Origin: Sulfolobales archaeon Acd1
GTDB lineage: Archaea > Thermoproteota > Thermoprotei_A > Sulfolobales > Sulfolobaceae
Reading direction: 5' to 3'
Length of the DNA: 64,000 nucleotides
NCBI GenBank assembly: GCA_000389735.1
Contig: APJY01000001.1
Span: 771,064 to 835,063 of the forward strand
A program made the position numbers and the translations under genes. Shown piece by piece: positions 42,879 through 50,985 of the stretch (the first letter of the stretch is position 1; each line of letters begins with the position of its first letter). The notes under the pieces are model-generated. The model saw only the letters and a program-made list of their open reading frames with translations, did not search any database and was not told the origin of the DNA.

Positions 42879-42975
42879 TGGGGCCGGGGGGATTTGAACC
42901 CCCGACCACGGGCGATCTAGCCTTGGGGATCAGGTCCCCAGGCCCGCATCCTAGTCCAGGCTAGACGACGGCCCC
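42879..42975 (-). tRNA. tRNA-Pro (anticodon GGG) with 21-nt intron
   Basis: Acceptor GGGGCCG/CGGCCCC, discriminator A, T stem GGGGG/CCCCC. The anticodon stem CGGGC/GCCCG is split after CTGGGG by a 21-nt intron (42915-42935). CTGG pairs with CTAG, bulges GGA and ATC flank it, and CCT/AGG inside the intron form the second helix: a full bulge-helix-bulge. Mature length 76 nt; it shares its D and T arms with tRNA-Pro(CGG) at 57.8 kb. Confidence 0.95.
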
Positions 42976-43143
42976 GCTCAAGAGATCCTCTCTGACTTTA
43001 AAATAGTTGATGCGTGTTACGCGTTACTTTCGGCCTACTCTCTCCCACTAGGTTATAGTTGTCCCTCCCTCGACTTTCGGGAGAATATTACGAGGGATTT
43101 GAGCTTAACTAGTAACACCTAATCAATTTCCCGGTGGTGTAAT

Positions 43144-43338
43144 ATCCCGGTAACGTACGCGTGTAAGAGCTGCGGGAGGGAGATTTTCTCGTTCAAAAAG
43201 GTCGGTCAGGACTTCTACGGCATTAGAACGCCTTCAGAAATAAAGGCCATGTTCGGAGGGAAGTGTCCCTACTGCGGCCACGAGCTTTCGGTGCCGGATT
43301 TGAACGATATAGTGATAAGGCCGCGCGTGAGGTCTTAG
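43144..43338 (+). CDS. Zinc-ribbon protein (64 aa), ATC start likely
   Basis: The frame reads PVTYACKSCGREIFSFKKVG, then FYGIRTPSEIKAMFGG, then KCPYCGHELSVPDL and ends at 43338. Two CxxC pairs (CKSC, CPYC) make a zinc ribbon. The frame contains no ATG, GTG or TTG between the upstream stop and the first cysteine. GGTGGTG (43133-43139) lies about 4 nt before ATC 43144, which would make Pro the second residue, as expected for a small ribbon protein. Initiation on ATC is inferred. Function unknown, perhaps RNA- or protein-binding. Confidence 0.72.
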   Translation: MPVTYACKSCGREIFSFKKVGQDFYGIRTPSEIKAMFGGKCPYCGHELSVPDLNDIVIRPRVRS

Positions 43339-43369
43339 ACCGTTAGGAGTTATGGGCCTAAGGGCCGTT

Positions 43370-43978
43370 CTACGCGTGAAAGAATTGACTTAGCCTTTCG
43401 AGCACGTACTTTATGTCCTTAACCCTCGAGTACTCTTTGGCCAAGTCCACCAGACCGAATGCCGTGAGCACCGAGGTCACGTTCCTGGGATTTGGCCTTA
43501 TGGAGGCGTCGTCGTAATCGAGGATATACACGTTACCGCCCTCGTCTCTAAGGACGTTCTTCCACGGCCTCACTAGCTCGTCGTGCTGTATCCCTCTCGA
43601 GTCTAGCTCGTGCGCTTTCTCAACCAGCTTAGGTAGGACGTCGACGTCTTCCCTGCTTATGTGTCTGCCGTTAACGTACTCCATCAGAATGAAGTTCCTC
43701 CCGAAGTCGAACACCTTTGGGGCAACACCCTCGGCTCTGGCCTGGATCTTAGCCTCTATCTCGAGGGTCTCCTTAGGTGAGTCGGCCCTCCTTATCTTGA
43801 GAGCCTTAAAGTCCTCCGTTAACACAACGATTCCGGTCTTACCCTTCCCCAACACCCTAACGCCGTTGGGCAACTCCAGGGGGCCGTAAGAGAGGACCTT
43901 CCTTATCCCTCTGGCCTTGAGTTCCTCGATTATAGATCGGTCCGAATGAGGGTAGATGGCGCGCTCTACTTCAACCAC
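43370..43978 (-). CDS. Archaeal Ser/Thr protein kinase-like (COG2112 type)
   Basis: This small kinase fold has about 202 residues: glycine loop LGKGKTGIVV, ATP-lysine in FKALKIRR, C-helix Glu in ETLEIEAKI, catalytic loop HDELVRPWKNVL and metal aspartate in YILDYDDAS. The ORF opens at 44035, but the GTG at 43978, with GAAGAGG just upstream, leaves a normal 13-bp overlap with cca and starts VEVERAIYPHSDR. The HRD motif is HDE, so activity is likely but substrate specificity is not known. It is the third gene of the thpR-cca operon. Confidence 0.85.
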   Translation of the reverse strand: MVEVERAIYPHSDRSIIEELKARGIRKVLSYGPLELPNGVRVLGKGKTGIVVLTEDFKALKIRRADSPKETLEIEAKIQARAEGVAPKVFDFGRNFILMEYVNGRHISREDVDVLPKLVEKAHELDSRGIQHDELVRPWKNVLRDEGGNVYILDYDDASIRPNPRNVTSVLTAFGLVDLAKEYSRVKDIKYVLERLSQFFHA

Positions 43979-45210
43979 GGGGGCCTCTTCGCCAGGAACC
44001 TCTTTAGCTCTGGCGAGGTTGGAGCTGTAACCCATTCGTAGCCCAGAACCTCTACTCTCGTTTTGAACTTTAATGCGTTCAGGGCCACGGCGATCGGATC
44101 GCTGTTCTTCCTCTTTTTAATCGAGTAGAGCCTACCGTTCTCGCCTACCCATACGTAGTCGTTCTTGGCCAGGAAGTCCTCGACATTCTTCCACTCGTAA
44201 AACGGAGGTCCCTCGTTCAGGTACCACTGTCCTATATCCTTCGACTCCAGCTGAACAGCCATGAATATCTCGTCATCTCTAACCCACGCTCCCAAGTCCA
44301 ATACCCTGAATCCGGCCTGAATCAACGAGGTTCTGATCGAGTCCAAGTTCCTGAAGATCTGTCCCCATATAACGTCCTCGACCGCTTGTTCCAACAGCTT
44401 CAGCCTTATCAGGAACACGTCCCCCCTGACCTCTGCCCTCTCGACTTCCGGTGGGAAGAAGAAGTCCAAGGAAGGTCTTTTCAGGTAAAGGTTGCTAGCC
44501 ACGACGAACTCGGCGAGTCTCTTTATCGACACGGCGGACGCCGCGTTCCTCCTGGGATCAACCGGGTCGGGAATAACCAGAGGTTCAGTGAACTCCTTCA
44601 GGGGCTTCGCGGTGGGGATCTTAACTGGGGGCTTCCAGCCCGTCGCGGCGGAAAGGACGTTCCTGAAGCTGCCGTAAAAATAGACGAGGAGCTCGGCTAC
44701 GTAGCCTGAGAACCCCTTGACCTTGATCTCGGCGCCGTAGACACCTATACCCTTCATGAACTTCTTCAATAGCCTGACCTCATCCTTTTGCTCCTCGGTG
44801 AGGTTCGAGATCACGAACCGCGTGTGGAAGGGAGTTCTGTCTACAGGGGTCATCGCTTCCGTGCCGCTCTCAACCTTCAGGCCCGGGACTACTTCAACCG
44901 TAACGCCGTCCACTTCCAGGGTCAAGTAAGGGTGATCCGCGTAGGAAATCGTGTACTTATACTTCGACAGTCTCTCGAGCAGCACCTTAATGCCGTTCTC
45001 CTTTAACCAATCCCTCCCGTAGCTCTTGGGGAAGAAGACGAATACGTCTAGGTCCACTTCCCCCCTCAGCCAGGTGCCCTTAGCGAAGGAGCCTTCCAAA
45101 CTAGCGTCGAGACCCTCCAAGTCCTTGAGGACTCTCTCCGCTACGTTCCTGAGTTTGGCCTCCTCATCCGGAGTTGGCTTTATCCTTCTCAGCACCTCTT
45201 CCTCGATCAC
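43966..45210 (-). CDS. cca: CCA tRNA nucleotidyltransferase, class I
   Basis: The enzyme adds or repairs the 3' CCA of tRNA without a template; none of the tRNA genes here encodes CCA, so it is essential. The 414-residue archaeal class I protein has LEGSFAKGTWLRGEVDLDVF with the nucleotidyltransferase GS and DxD, LRDLVLKGFSGYVAEL-type core (IKVKGFSGYVAELLV) and the C-terminal tail domain. It starts on GTG and overlaps the upstream RNA phosphodiesterase by 47 bp. The kinase-like gene overlaps its end. Confidence 0.94.
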   Translation of the reverse strand: MIEEEVLRRIKPTPDEEAKLRNVAERVLKDLEGLDASLEGSFAKGTWLRGEVDLDVFVFFPKSYGRDWLKENGIKVLLERLSKYKYTISYADHPYLTLEVDGVTVEVVPGLKVESGTEAMTPVDRTPFHTRFVISNLTEEQKDEVRLLKKFMKGIGVYGAEIKVKGFSGYVAELLVYFYGSFRNVLSAATGWKPPVKIPTAKPLKEFTEPLVIPDPVDPRRNAASAVSIKRLAEFVVASNLYLKRPSLDFFFPPEVERAEVRGDVFLIRLKLLEQAVEDVIWGQIFRNLDSIRTSLIQAGFRVLDLGAWVRDDEIFMAVQLESKDIGQWYLNEGPPFYEWKNVEDFLAKNDYVWVGENGRLYSIKKRKNSDPIAVALNALKFKTRVEVLGYEWVTAPTSPELKRFLAKRPPWLK

Positions 45211-45751
45211 TCGCCTTCACTTCCATCAGAACCTCATAGATGGGGCCCTTTGGAGTTAGCGTGCTCTTGAACAGCTTTATTGAGCTTACCTCCTTCGTTC
45301 CCACCTCGTAGTCCTGGTACTTCACTATGAGCTGAGGGAGGGTCCCCACGGCTCCCTTGACCCTTGCTAAGGTTAAGTGGGGGGAGAACTCCTTCTCGTC
45401 CTCCGGCCTCACTCCTCTCGCGATCAGGTTCCTCCTGAGCTGTTCGTGGATTGACCTGAGCTCCTCCACCCCCTCCCTGACCCCCACCCAGACCACCCTG
45501 GGTCTGAAAGGATTGGGGAAAGCCCCTAGGCCTGCCAGTCTCAACGTGAACTTCGGGAACGAGACTGAGGAGACGGCCTGCTTGACGTCGGTGAGAGCTC
45601 TCTCTTCGACCTCGCCTATGAAGAGTAGGGTTATGTGCATGTTCTCAGGCTCGACCGGCTTTATGTCGGCCCCCGAGGACTTGACCAACTTCATCAAAGC
45701 GTCGAGCTCGGCGTTGTAAGGCACATCAACGCCAACGAAGAGGCGTAACAA
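45164..45751 (-). CDS. thpR: RNA 2',3'-cyclic phosphodiesterase (ThpR)
   Basis: The 195-residue 2H phosphoesterase carries both HxTx motifs, MHITLLFIGEV and PHLTLARVKG. It hydrolyses 2',3'-cyclic phosphate ends (or joins tRNA halves through a 2'-5' bond in vitro), relevant to spliced tRNAs of this genome. The TTG start at 45751 has GGTGAG 8 nt upstream. The end overlaps the cca start. The tail KASDRGRGAEKDK is charged and likely disordered. Confidence 0.92.
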   Translation of the reverse strand: MLRLFVGVDVPYNAELDALMKLVKSSGADIKPVEPENMHITLLFIGEVEERALTDVKQAVSSVSFPKFTLRLAGLGAFPNPFRPRVVWVGVREGVEELRSIHEQLRRNLIARGVRPEDEKEFSPHLTLARVKGAVGTLPQLIVKYQDYEVGTKEVSSIKLFKSTLTPKGPIYEVLMEVKASDRGRGAEKDKANSG

Positions 45752-45792
45752 CTAATTTCTCACCCTAAATCTGACAGATCGGTGAACGCGCT

Positions 45793-46326
45793 ATTAAGCT
45801 GATCCTGCTCACTGGCATGCCCGGCTCCGGTAAGGACACTCTCTCCCAGGCGATCAAGGAAAGGGGGTTTAAGGTCATAGTGATGAGCGAGGTGCTGAAG
45901 GAGAGGTACGCCAAGGAGGCCCTGCCCGGAGAGAGGCTTATGGACTTCGCCTTCAGAATGAGGAGGGAGAGGGGCAGAGGGTTCGTCGCTGAGCTGACCT
46001 TAGAGAAGTTGGATCCTAAAGATAAGGTGGTCGTGATCAACGGCGTTAGGAACTGGGAGGAAGTGGAGGTTTTCAGGAGGGTGGGAGAGACCGTGATAAT
46101 AACGATTCACTCCTCTCCCAAGACCAGGTACGAGAGGTTGATCAAGAGGGGTAGGGCCGAGGACAAGAAGTACGAAGACCTAGCTAAGAGGGACTTCGAG
46201 GAACTCCAAATGGGGATAGGGAACGTCATAGCGATGGCAGACTACGTCCTGACGAACGAGGGCGACGTTGAAGGTTTCATTAGGCGGGGGATCGAGCTAG
46301 TCGAGAAGGTGAGCCGAGATCCCTAG
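45793..46326 (+). CDS. UPF0200-type P-loop kinase, ATT start likely
   Basis: Archaeal UPF0200 proteins are AAA-type P-loop kinases related to dephospho-CoA kinases and adenylate kinases. The frame reads KLILLTGMPGSGKDTLSQ, so the first beta-strand and Walker A loop lie directly after ATT 45793. The first ATG (45817) is inside the Walker A loop and would remove that strand. GGTGA (45781-45785) lies 7 nt before the ATT. NGVRNWEEVE and YERLIKRGRAED are the usual later motifs. The product has 177 residues. It is divergent from thpR, 41 bp apart, and precedes an RNA-binding protein gene. Confidence 0.85.
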   Translation: MKLILLTGMPGSGKDTLSQAIKERGFKVIVMSEVLKERYAKEALPGERLMDFAFRMRRERGRGFVAELTLEKLDPKDKVVVINGVRNWEEVEVFRRVGETVIITIHSSPKTRYERLIKRGRAEDKKYEDLAKRDFEELQMGIGNVIAMADYVLTNEGDVEGFIRRGIELVEKVSRDP

Positions 46327-46327
46327 G

Positions 46328-46753
46328 GTGATCGCTGAGGTCTTGGTCTGGCCCTCCGAGGACAGGAACAAAGTGATCCAGGCCTTGAACAACGTTTTCG
46401 AGTACGAAGAGCTGACTGAAGAGAGGGAGGGTTATGCGGTGAAGCTGATCGCGGTGTCTCACAGCCTTAAGGGCCTTCAGAAGCTCCACAAGATGCTCAG
46501 GGAGGAGAGAATCCTCGACTCGGCCAGGAAACACTTGCTGAACGGACTGGAGGACGACAAGCTGGTTTTCATGCTTAACAAGCAGGTCGCATTTGTCGGC
46601 AAGGTAGTCTTCGCCGATAGCGATAGGGAGAGCCCTCTAGGGCCGATAAAGATAACGGTGGAGAGTAAGAACCCTTTAGCGGTCGTAGACTGGCTAGCTC
46701 CCAAGACAGCGAAAGGGGTTCCTCTCTGGGAGAACCCGATGCCTAACGAATGA
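46328..46753 (+). CDS. RNA-binding DUF54-type protein
   Basis: The 141-residue protein resembles the archaeal RNA-binding family COG1325/DUF54 (related to exosome-associated small proteins): AEVLVWPSEDRNKVIQALNN, LHKMLREERILDSARKHLL and LGPIKITV. It begins on GTG one base after the P-loop kinase gene. GGTGA lies 14 nt upstream, which is long, so an earlier ATC at 46319 cannot be excluded. It is convergent with RNase Z and overlaps it by 11 bp. It probably acts in rRNA or tRNA processing. Confidence 0.8.
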   Translation: MIAEVLVWPSEDRNKVIQALNNVFEYEELTEEREGYAVKLIAVSHSLKGLQKLHKMLREERILDSARKHLLNGLEDDKLVFMLNKQVAFVGKVVFADSDRESPLGPIKITVESKNPLAVVDWLAPKTAKGVPLWENPMPNE

Positions 46754-47612
46754 AAACGGTGTCTAAGGGCTCAACGGTAACGGCCCTGGGGAAGCGTTTC
46801 AGCGCCTCGTCCAGGAGCGGCTCAGTCGTCGTGTACCTCGCGCTGTAGTGGAAAAGCACTAGTGTCCCTACTCCTGCTTTAGAGGCCACTTCGGCGGCGT
46901 CCGACGCGTTAGAGTGTCCGTATAGGTGTGCCTCCTCGTTGTTATCGAAAGTGGAGTCGTGTATCAGAACGTCAGCGTTCTTGGAAGCTTCAATTATGTT
47001 GTTACAAGGCCTAGTGTCGCCGGTGTAAACTATCTTTTTACCCTTAGTTATGATTAGGTAATCCTCTGGAATTAACGTCCTCCCGCCGTACTGAACAGTT
47101 TTTCCCTCCTTCAGCGCCCTGAAGACCCTGTAGTCCCATATCCCTTCCGCCCTCAGCTTCTCGACGTCGAGGTTCCTCCTCTCCCTCTCCTCGTAAACGT
47201 AACCCCTCGACTCAACGGTGTGGCATGTCTCGAACGGTACGATCCTGAAATCGGGGCCCTCGTAGGAGTCCACGAACTTTATGGGGAAATTGGGCTCAAA
47301 CTTCGTCCTGGAGAAGGACTCCTCCAGGAAGTCTTTGAGCTCTTTTGGCCCCAGGATGATCAACTCCTTCTGCCTTCCCAGCAGCCCCATTGTCTGTATC
47401 ATGCCTGGAAGTCCCAGGACGTGATCCCCGTGCATGTGAGTTATCGCCACGACGTCCACATTGATCCCCAAGCCCTTTTCCAAGATCTTGAGCTGAGTTC
47501 CCTCACCACAGTCGAAAAGGGCAGAGAACCCGTCCTTGATCAGCAAGATCCCAGGTAGCCCCCACCTGCTGGGTGCGCCGCCACCCACTCCTAAGAATAT
47601 TAACTTCCTCAA
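46743..47612 (-). CDS. rnz: Ribonuclease Z
   Basis: RNase Z cuts the 3' trailer from tRNA precursors before CCA addition. The 289-residue MBL-fold nuclease has the signature HMHGDHVLGLPG, FETCHTVESRGY, TGDTRPCNN, the flexible-arm region and HSNASDAAEVA plus the C-terminal LFHYSARY. It starts on TTG overlapping the stop of the TrmG10 gene (TTGA). Its neighbourhood (CCA enzyme, ThpR, TrmG10) is a tRNA-maturation cluster. Confidence 0.95.
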   Translation of the reverse strand: MRKLIFLGVGGGAPSRWGLPGILLIKDGFSALFDCGEGTQLKILEKGLGINVDVVAITHMHGDHVLGLPGMIQTMGLLGRQKELIILGPKELKDFLEESFSRTKFEPNFPIKFVDSYEGPDFRIVPFETCHTVESRGYVYEERERRNLDVEKLRAEGIWDYRVFRALKEGKTVQYGGRTLIPEDYLIITKGKKIVYTGDTRPCNNIIEASKNADVLIHDSTFDNNEEAHLYGHSNASDAAEVASKAGVGTLVLFHYSARYTTTEPLLDEALKRFPRAVTVEPLDTVFIR

Positions 47613-48517
47613 GGCCTTTCAGCCACGTAGATAGTTCTGGTCAAACTCTTGTGTTCGTAAACTTTAGACACGCTAAGGACATTAAACCCAGCATCCTTAA
47701 GGTCGTCGTAGAACCAGTACCTGGAGTCCGTGACGAAGACCAGCCTGCCCTTGCTCCTCAAAGTTTCTGCCGACCTCCATATGAAAGCCCTGTAGAGGTC
47801 CATGAGCTCCGAGGCTCTGGCCCTCACCGACCTTCCGTAGGGCGGATCCGTGGCTATTGCCTCCACTTCGTACAGGTTCTTCTGGGTGGCGTCTCCCACG
47901 AACAGGTCACAATGGTACCCCAAGGCGGACAAGTTGACTTTCGCTTTGTGGATCGACTTATGGTCTATGTCGCTCCCCACGCAGTAAAGCCCCTCCCACG
48001 CGGCCTCTATCAGAACGCTCCCGAGGCCGGCGAATGGGTCGTAAAGGACCCGCTTGGGCTTACCTAAATTGACGATAACCCTGGCCAGGTCTGAGCTGAG
48101 AGTCCCAGACTGCTTGAACGGCTTGTTCGAATGTCTTTCCAGGCTCTTCGTGTCCCTCTCTGCCCTTTGCAGGCCGAGGATTATCATGCCCTCAGTGAAC
48201 AGGACATCAAGCACGGGGCAGTTCTTGCCGAGTTTGATCCGCTTCCTGAGCTTGCTCAGCTCTGCCTGAACTCTGTTCTTATCGCTGGCCATTATCGAGT
48301 CGACGCGGAGGTGAAAGCACTCCCCGTTCAGCTCGTTGGAGACCTCGTTCAGGTCATTGGTTATCGCTATCACCTGACCCGATCGCTTCACGTAGGACGC
48401 CTTGGAAAGCGCTTCCACCTTACCTCCCTCGAAGAGCGCTACCCCAGAAACGTAGTGGACTTCCTCTGGCTCAGCTAAGGCCTTCAGTTCTTCCAGAGCT
48501 AAATAAGGGGAATCCAT
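47609..48517 (-). CDS. tRNA (guanine10-N2)-methyltransferase (TrmG10)
   Basis: The enzyme methylates N2 of guanine 10 in tRNA. The 302-residue protein has an N-terminal THUMP-type region and a C-terminal Rossmann methyltransferase with YDPFAGLGSVLIEAAWEG (SAM site), GSDIDHKSIHKAKVN and the catalytic ATDPPYGRSVR. It ends at the start of RNase Z. Phosphoribosyl pyrophosphate synthetase lies 17 bp upstream in the same direction, so three genes may form one transcript. Confidence 0.9.
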   Translation of the reverse strand: MDSPYLALEELKALAEPEEVHYVSGVALFEGGKVEALSKASYVKRSGQVIAITNDLNEVSNELNGECFHLRVDSIMASDKNRVQAELSKLRKRIKLGKNCPVLDVLFTEGMIILGLQRAERDTKSLERHSNKPFKQSGTLSSDLARVIVNLGKPKRVLYDPFAGLGSVLIEAAWEGLYCVGSDIDHKSIHKAKVNLSALGYHCDLFVGDATQKNLYEVEAIATDPPYGRSVRARASELMDLYRAFIWRSAETLRSKGRLVFVTDSRYWFYDDLKDAGFNVLSVSKVYEHKSLTRTIYVAERP

Positions 48518-48534
48518 CCTGAGGACAGCGTAGT

Positions 48535-49410
48535 TCAGAGCTTTCTCGCTATGGATGGCGATACGTCGACCACCTCAACATGAGGGGAGGTCTGAGGCAC
48601 GGTGTTCGTCACTATTATCCTCTTAATCCCAGCCGCCTTGATTCTCTCGATCGTGTTATCACTCACGAATAGGCCATGAACAGCCGTCGCGATCACTTCC
48701 TTAGCCCCGGCCTCGTAGGACGCTTTGGCGGCGAGCACCATGGTGCCTCCCGTACTTATTATATCGTCGACTAGGATCACCGATCTCCCTCTGAGCTTCT
48801 CGGTCGGGCCTGAGACAAGCGAGACCTCCCCTGTGACCCTGTCCCTCGACTTCTCCAAGTAATCGTAATCAGCCCCTAACGCCTTCGCGAGCCTTTGAGC
48901 CCTGTCCAAAGCGCCCTTGTCTGGGGCCAGGATCACGGGGTCATTTATGCCCTTAAGGGCTGAGGCCAGCTCCGGGATCGGGTCGGCTATTCTGGCATCG
49001 CCCTCGAAGTGAGCTAAGGCGTCGGGATGATGAGGCTCGACGACGACGAGGCTGTTGGCGCCGGAATGCCTTATCGCTTGAAGCACGACCTTGATGCTGA
49101 GGGCCTCGCCGTGCCTGAACCTCCTGTCCTGCCTCGAGTAGGCCAAGTAAGGCACTACTGCGGTAACGTTGCTGACCATAAGCGCGTTCAAGGCCTCCAA
49201 CATTAACAGGAGCTCCATCACGTGCTTGTCCTGAGGGTAGTAAGTGCTCTGGACTACAACCACGTCCTCTCCCATCACGTCCATGGGAATCCTAATGTAA
49301 GACTCGCCGTCGGGGAAGACCTTGTGCTCCACCTCGTAGAACTTAACTCCCAGGATTTTGGCCAGGGACTGACCTATGCCGTTGTGAGCGGAACCGCCTA
49401 TTACGATCAT
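48535..49410 (-). CDS. prs: Ribose-phosphate pyrophosphokinase
   Basis: The enzyme makes PRPP from ribose-5-phosphate and ATP, the entry to nucleotides, histidine and tryptophan. The 291-residue protein has SAHNGIGQSLA, HKVFPDGESYIRI, the VVVEPHHPDALAHFEG stretch and the PRPP-binding loop VILVDDIISTGGTM. It is a short archaeal type. It is divergent from the GPN GTPase gene with a 40-bp gap. ATG start. Confidence 0.95.
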   Translation of the reverse strand: MIVIGGSAHNGIGQSLAKILGVKFYEVEHKVFPDGESYIRIPMDVMGEDVVVVQSTYYPQDKHVMELLLMLEALNALMVSNVTAVVPYLAYSRQDRRFRHGEALSIKVVLQAIRHSGANSLVVVEPHHPDALAHFEGDARIADPIPELASALKGINDPVILAPDKGALDRAQRLAKALGADYDYLEKSRDRVTGEVSLVSGPTEKLRGRSVILVDDIISTGGTMVLAAKASYEAGAKEVIATAVHGLFVSDNTIERIKAAGIKRIIVTNTVPQTSPHVEVVDVSPSIARKL

Positions 49411-49450
49411 TATGGCCTTAATTAGGGGCCGGCTTTAAAGGTAAACGAAA

Positions 49451-50215
49451 ATGTATTACATTTTCATCCTTGGTACTGCGGGATCAGGGAAGACGACCCT
49501 CGTCAAAGCCTTTGCCGACTACCTTGAGGACAACGACATGGATGTGGCTATCGTAAACATCGACCCAGCCGTGGAGAGCTTGCCCTACGTGCCCGACGTG
49601 GACGTCAGGGAGCACGTTGACTCTCATGAAGTGATGAGGAGATTCGGCCTTGGACCTAACTCCGCGCTGATAACCTCTATCGATCTCGCCCTGACTAAGG
49701 CCAAGGAGATCAAGGACGAAATGGATCAGATAAGGGCTAACTATGTGCTCGTCGACACGCCCGGGCAGATAGAGCTCTTCGCCTTCAGGGAGACGGGGAG
49801 GCTCATGGCGTCACTGATAAAGGGCGACAACAAGGCGGTGGGTGTCTTCCTTCTGGACGGGGTGCTGAGCAAGGAGGCGAGAAGCTTCGTATCCCTCCTC
49901 TTACTCTCTTCAGCCGTCAGGTTCAGGATGGACTTTCCAGTGCTGAACGCCCTATCCAAGGTCGACCTGTTAAGCCCTGCCGAACTGGAGAGGATCAAGA
50001 GGTGGAGTGAGGGGGAGAGCTTACTGGACGAGCTGGGGAAGATCGACGAGTACTCTTTCGAGCTAGCTAAGACTTTGATAGAGAACCTGAGTTCCTTCCC
50101 GGTTCCGGTCTCAGCCACGAAGTTCGAGGGTCTGGACGACCTTTATGGGGAGGTTCAGAACGTCTTGGCTGGCGGAGAGGACTTCCTGACTGAGGAGCCT
50201 AATCCGAGGCTGTAG
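49451..50215 (+). CDS. GPN-loop GTPase
   Basis: The 254-residue GTPase belongs to the GPN (XAB1) family, whose eukaryotic members assemble and import RNA polymerase II. It shows Walker A GTAGSGKTTL, the hallmark Gly-Pro-Asn in RFGLGPNSAL, VDTPGQIEL and ALSKVDLLSP. Archaeal GPNs are dimeric GTPases of unknown target. It is next to the PCNA-primase cluster, though it may have a separate promoter. ATG start. Confidence 0.94.
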   Translation: MYYIFILGTAGSGKTTLVKAFADYLEDNDMDVAIVNIDPAVESLPYVPDVDVREHVDSHEVMRRFGLGPNSALITSIDLALTKAKEIKDEMDQIRANYVLVDTPGQIELFAFRETGRLMASLIKGDNKAVGVFLLDGVLSKEARSFVSLLLLSSAVRFRMDFPVLNALSKVDLLSPAELERIKRWSEGESLLDELGKIDEYSFELAKTLIENLSSFPVPVSATKFEGLDDLYGEVQNVLAGGEDFLTEEPNPRL

Positions 50216-50247
50216 CGTTATTAAATTTTCCAGACAAATTGGACATT

Positions 50248-50985
50248 GTGAGAGTAAAGACAGTAGACGCGGTTTCGATGGTCGACATCTTCAAAACCTT
50301 GAACGAGTTCATTCCAGAAGTCACCCTCGACTTCACGGAGGAGGGGCTAAAGATAAGCGGCATCGACGCTTCAAAGGTCGTTCTCATAAACGTGTTCCTA
50401 CCTAAGAGCTACTTTGACGAGTATGACGTTAGTGGCGAGGAAAAAGCAGGGGTTAACTTGGAGGACTTGACGGATCTGCTATCTGGCGTCACGAAAAACG
50501 ACTCGTTGGCCTTATCAGGAGAGGATAGCACGCTCACGATTGAGATCGAGGGGGAGTACTACAGGAAGTTCGCCATACCCAGGCTTCAAGTGGAGAGTGT
50601 TGAGCTGCCCCAAACGGACCTCGAGTTCCCCTTCAGGGCCAAGTTGATAACTCCGACCTTCACCGAGATAATATCCGGCTTCGAGGACTTGGGAGCCGAC
50701 GCCGTGAGGTTCAAGTCCAATGACGGCAAGCTGACCCTGACGGCCTACTCCGACGTGGTGGAGAGCACTATTGAGCTCAGCACCGAGAACGGGGGTCTCC
50801 TCGAAGCCGAGGGTAGCGACGCGGAGAGCGTTTACGGCCTGGAGTACTTGGCTAACACGACTAGGCTGAAGAGAGCGAGTGGGTCGATGGAGATAAGGTT
50901 CGGGACGCAACTACCCCTCAAGCTCAGGTACGAGATGCCTCAGGGTGGCTACAACGACTTCTACATCGCCCCCAGAGCGGAGTGA
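50248..50985 (+). CDS. pcn: DNA sliding clamp subunit PCNA2
   Basis: PCNA forms the ring that holds DNA polymerase, ligase and nucleases on DNA; in Sulfolobales three different subunits make a heterotrimer. The product has 245 residues with the two-domain clamp fold and the C-terminal GYNDFYIAPRAE. The start RVKTVDAVS, the internal GIDASKVVLINVFLP and position directly before primase match PCNA2. The GTG at 50248 is preferred to TTG 50239, because a TATTAAATTT box about 25 bp upstream gives a leaderless transcript starting there. Confidence 0.92.
   Translation: MRVKTVDAVSMVDIFKTLNEFIPEVTLDFTEEGLKISGIDASKVVLINVFLPKSYFDEYDVSGEEKAGVNLEDLTDLLSGVTKNDSLALSGEDSTLTIEIEGEYYRKFAIPRLQVESVELPQTDLEFPFRAKLITPTFTEIISGFEDLGADAVRFKSNDGKLTLTAYSDVVESTIELSTENGGLLEAEGSDAESVYGLEYLANTTRLKRASGSMEIRFGTQLPLKLRYEMPQGGYNDFYIAPRAE

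Noticed and set aside
45817-46326. ATG 45817 as the start of the UPF0200 kinase
   Set aside because: It falls inside the Walker A loop and would delete the first beta-strand; ATT 45793 with GGTGA upstream fits better.
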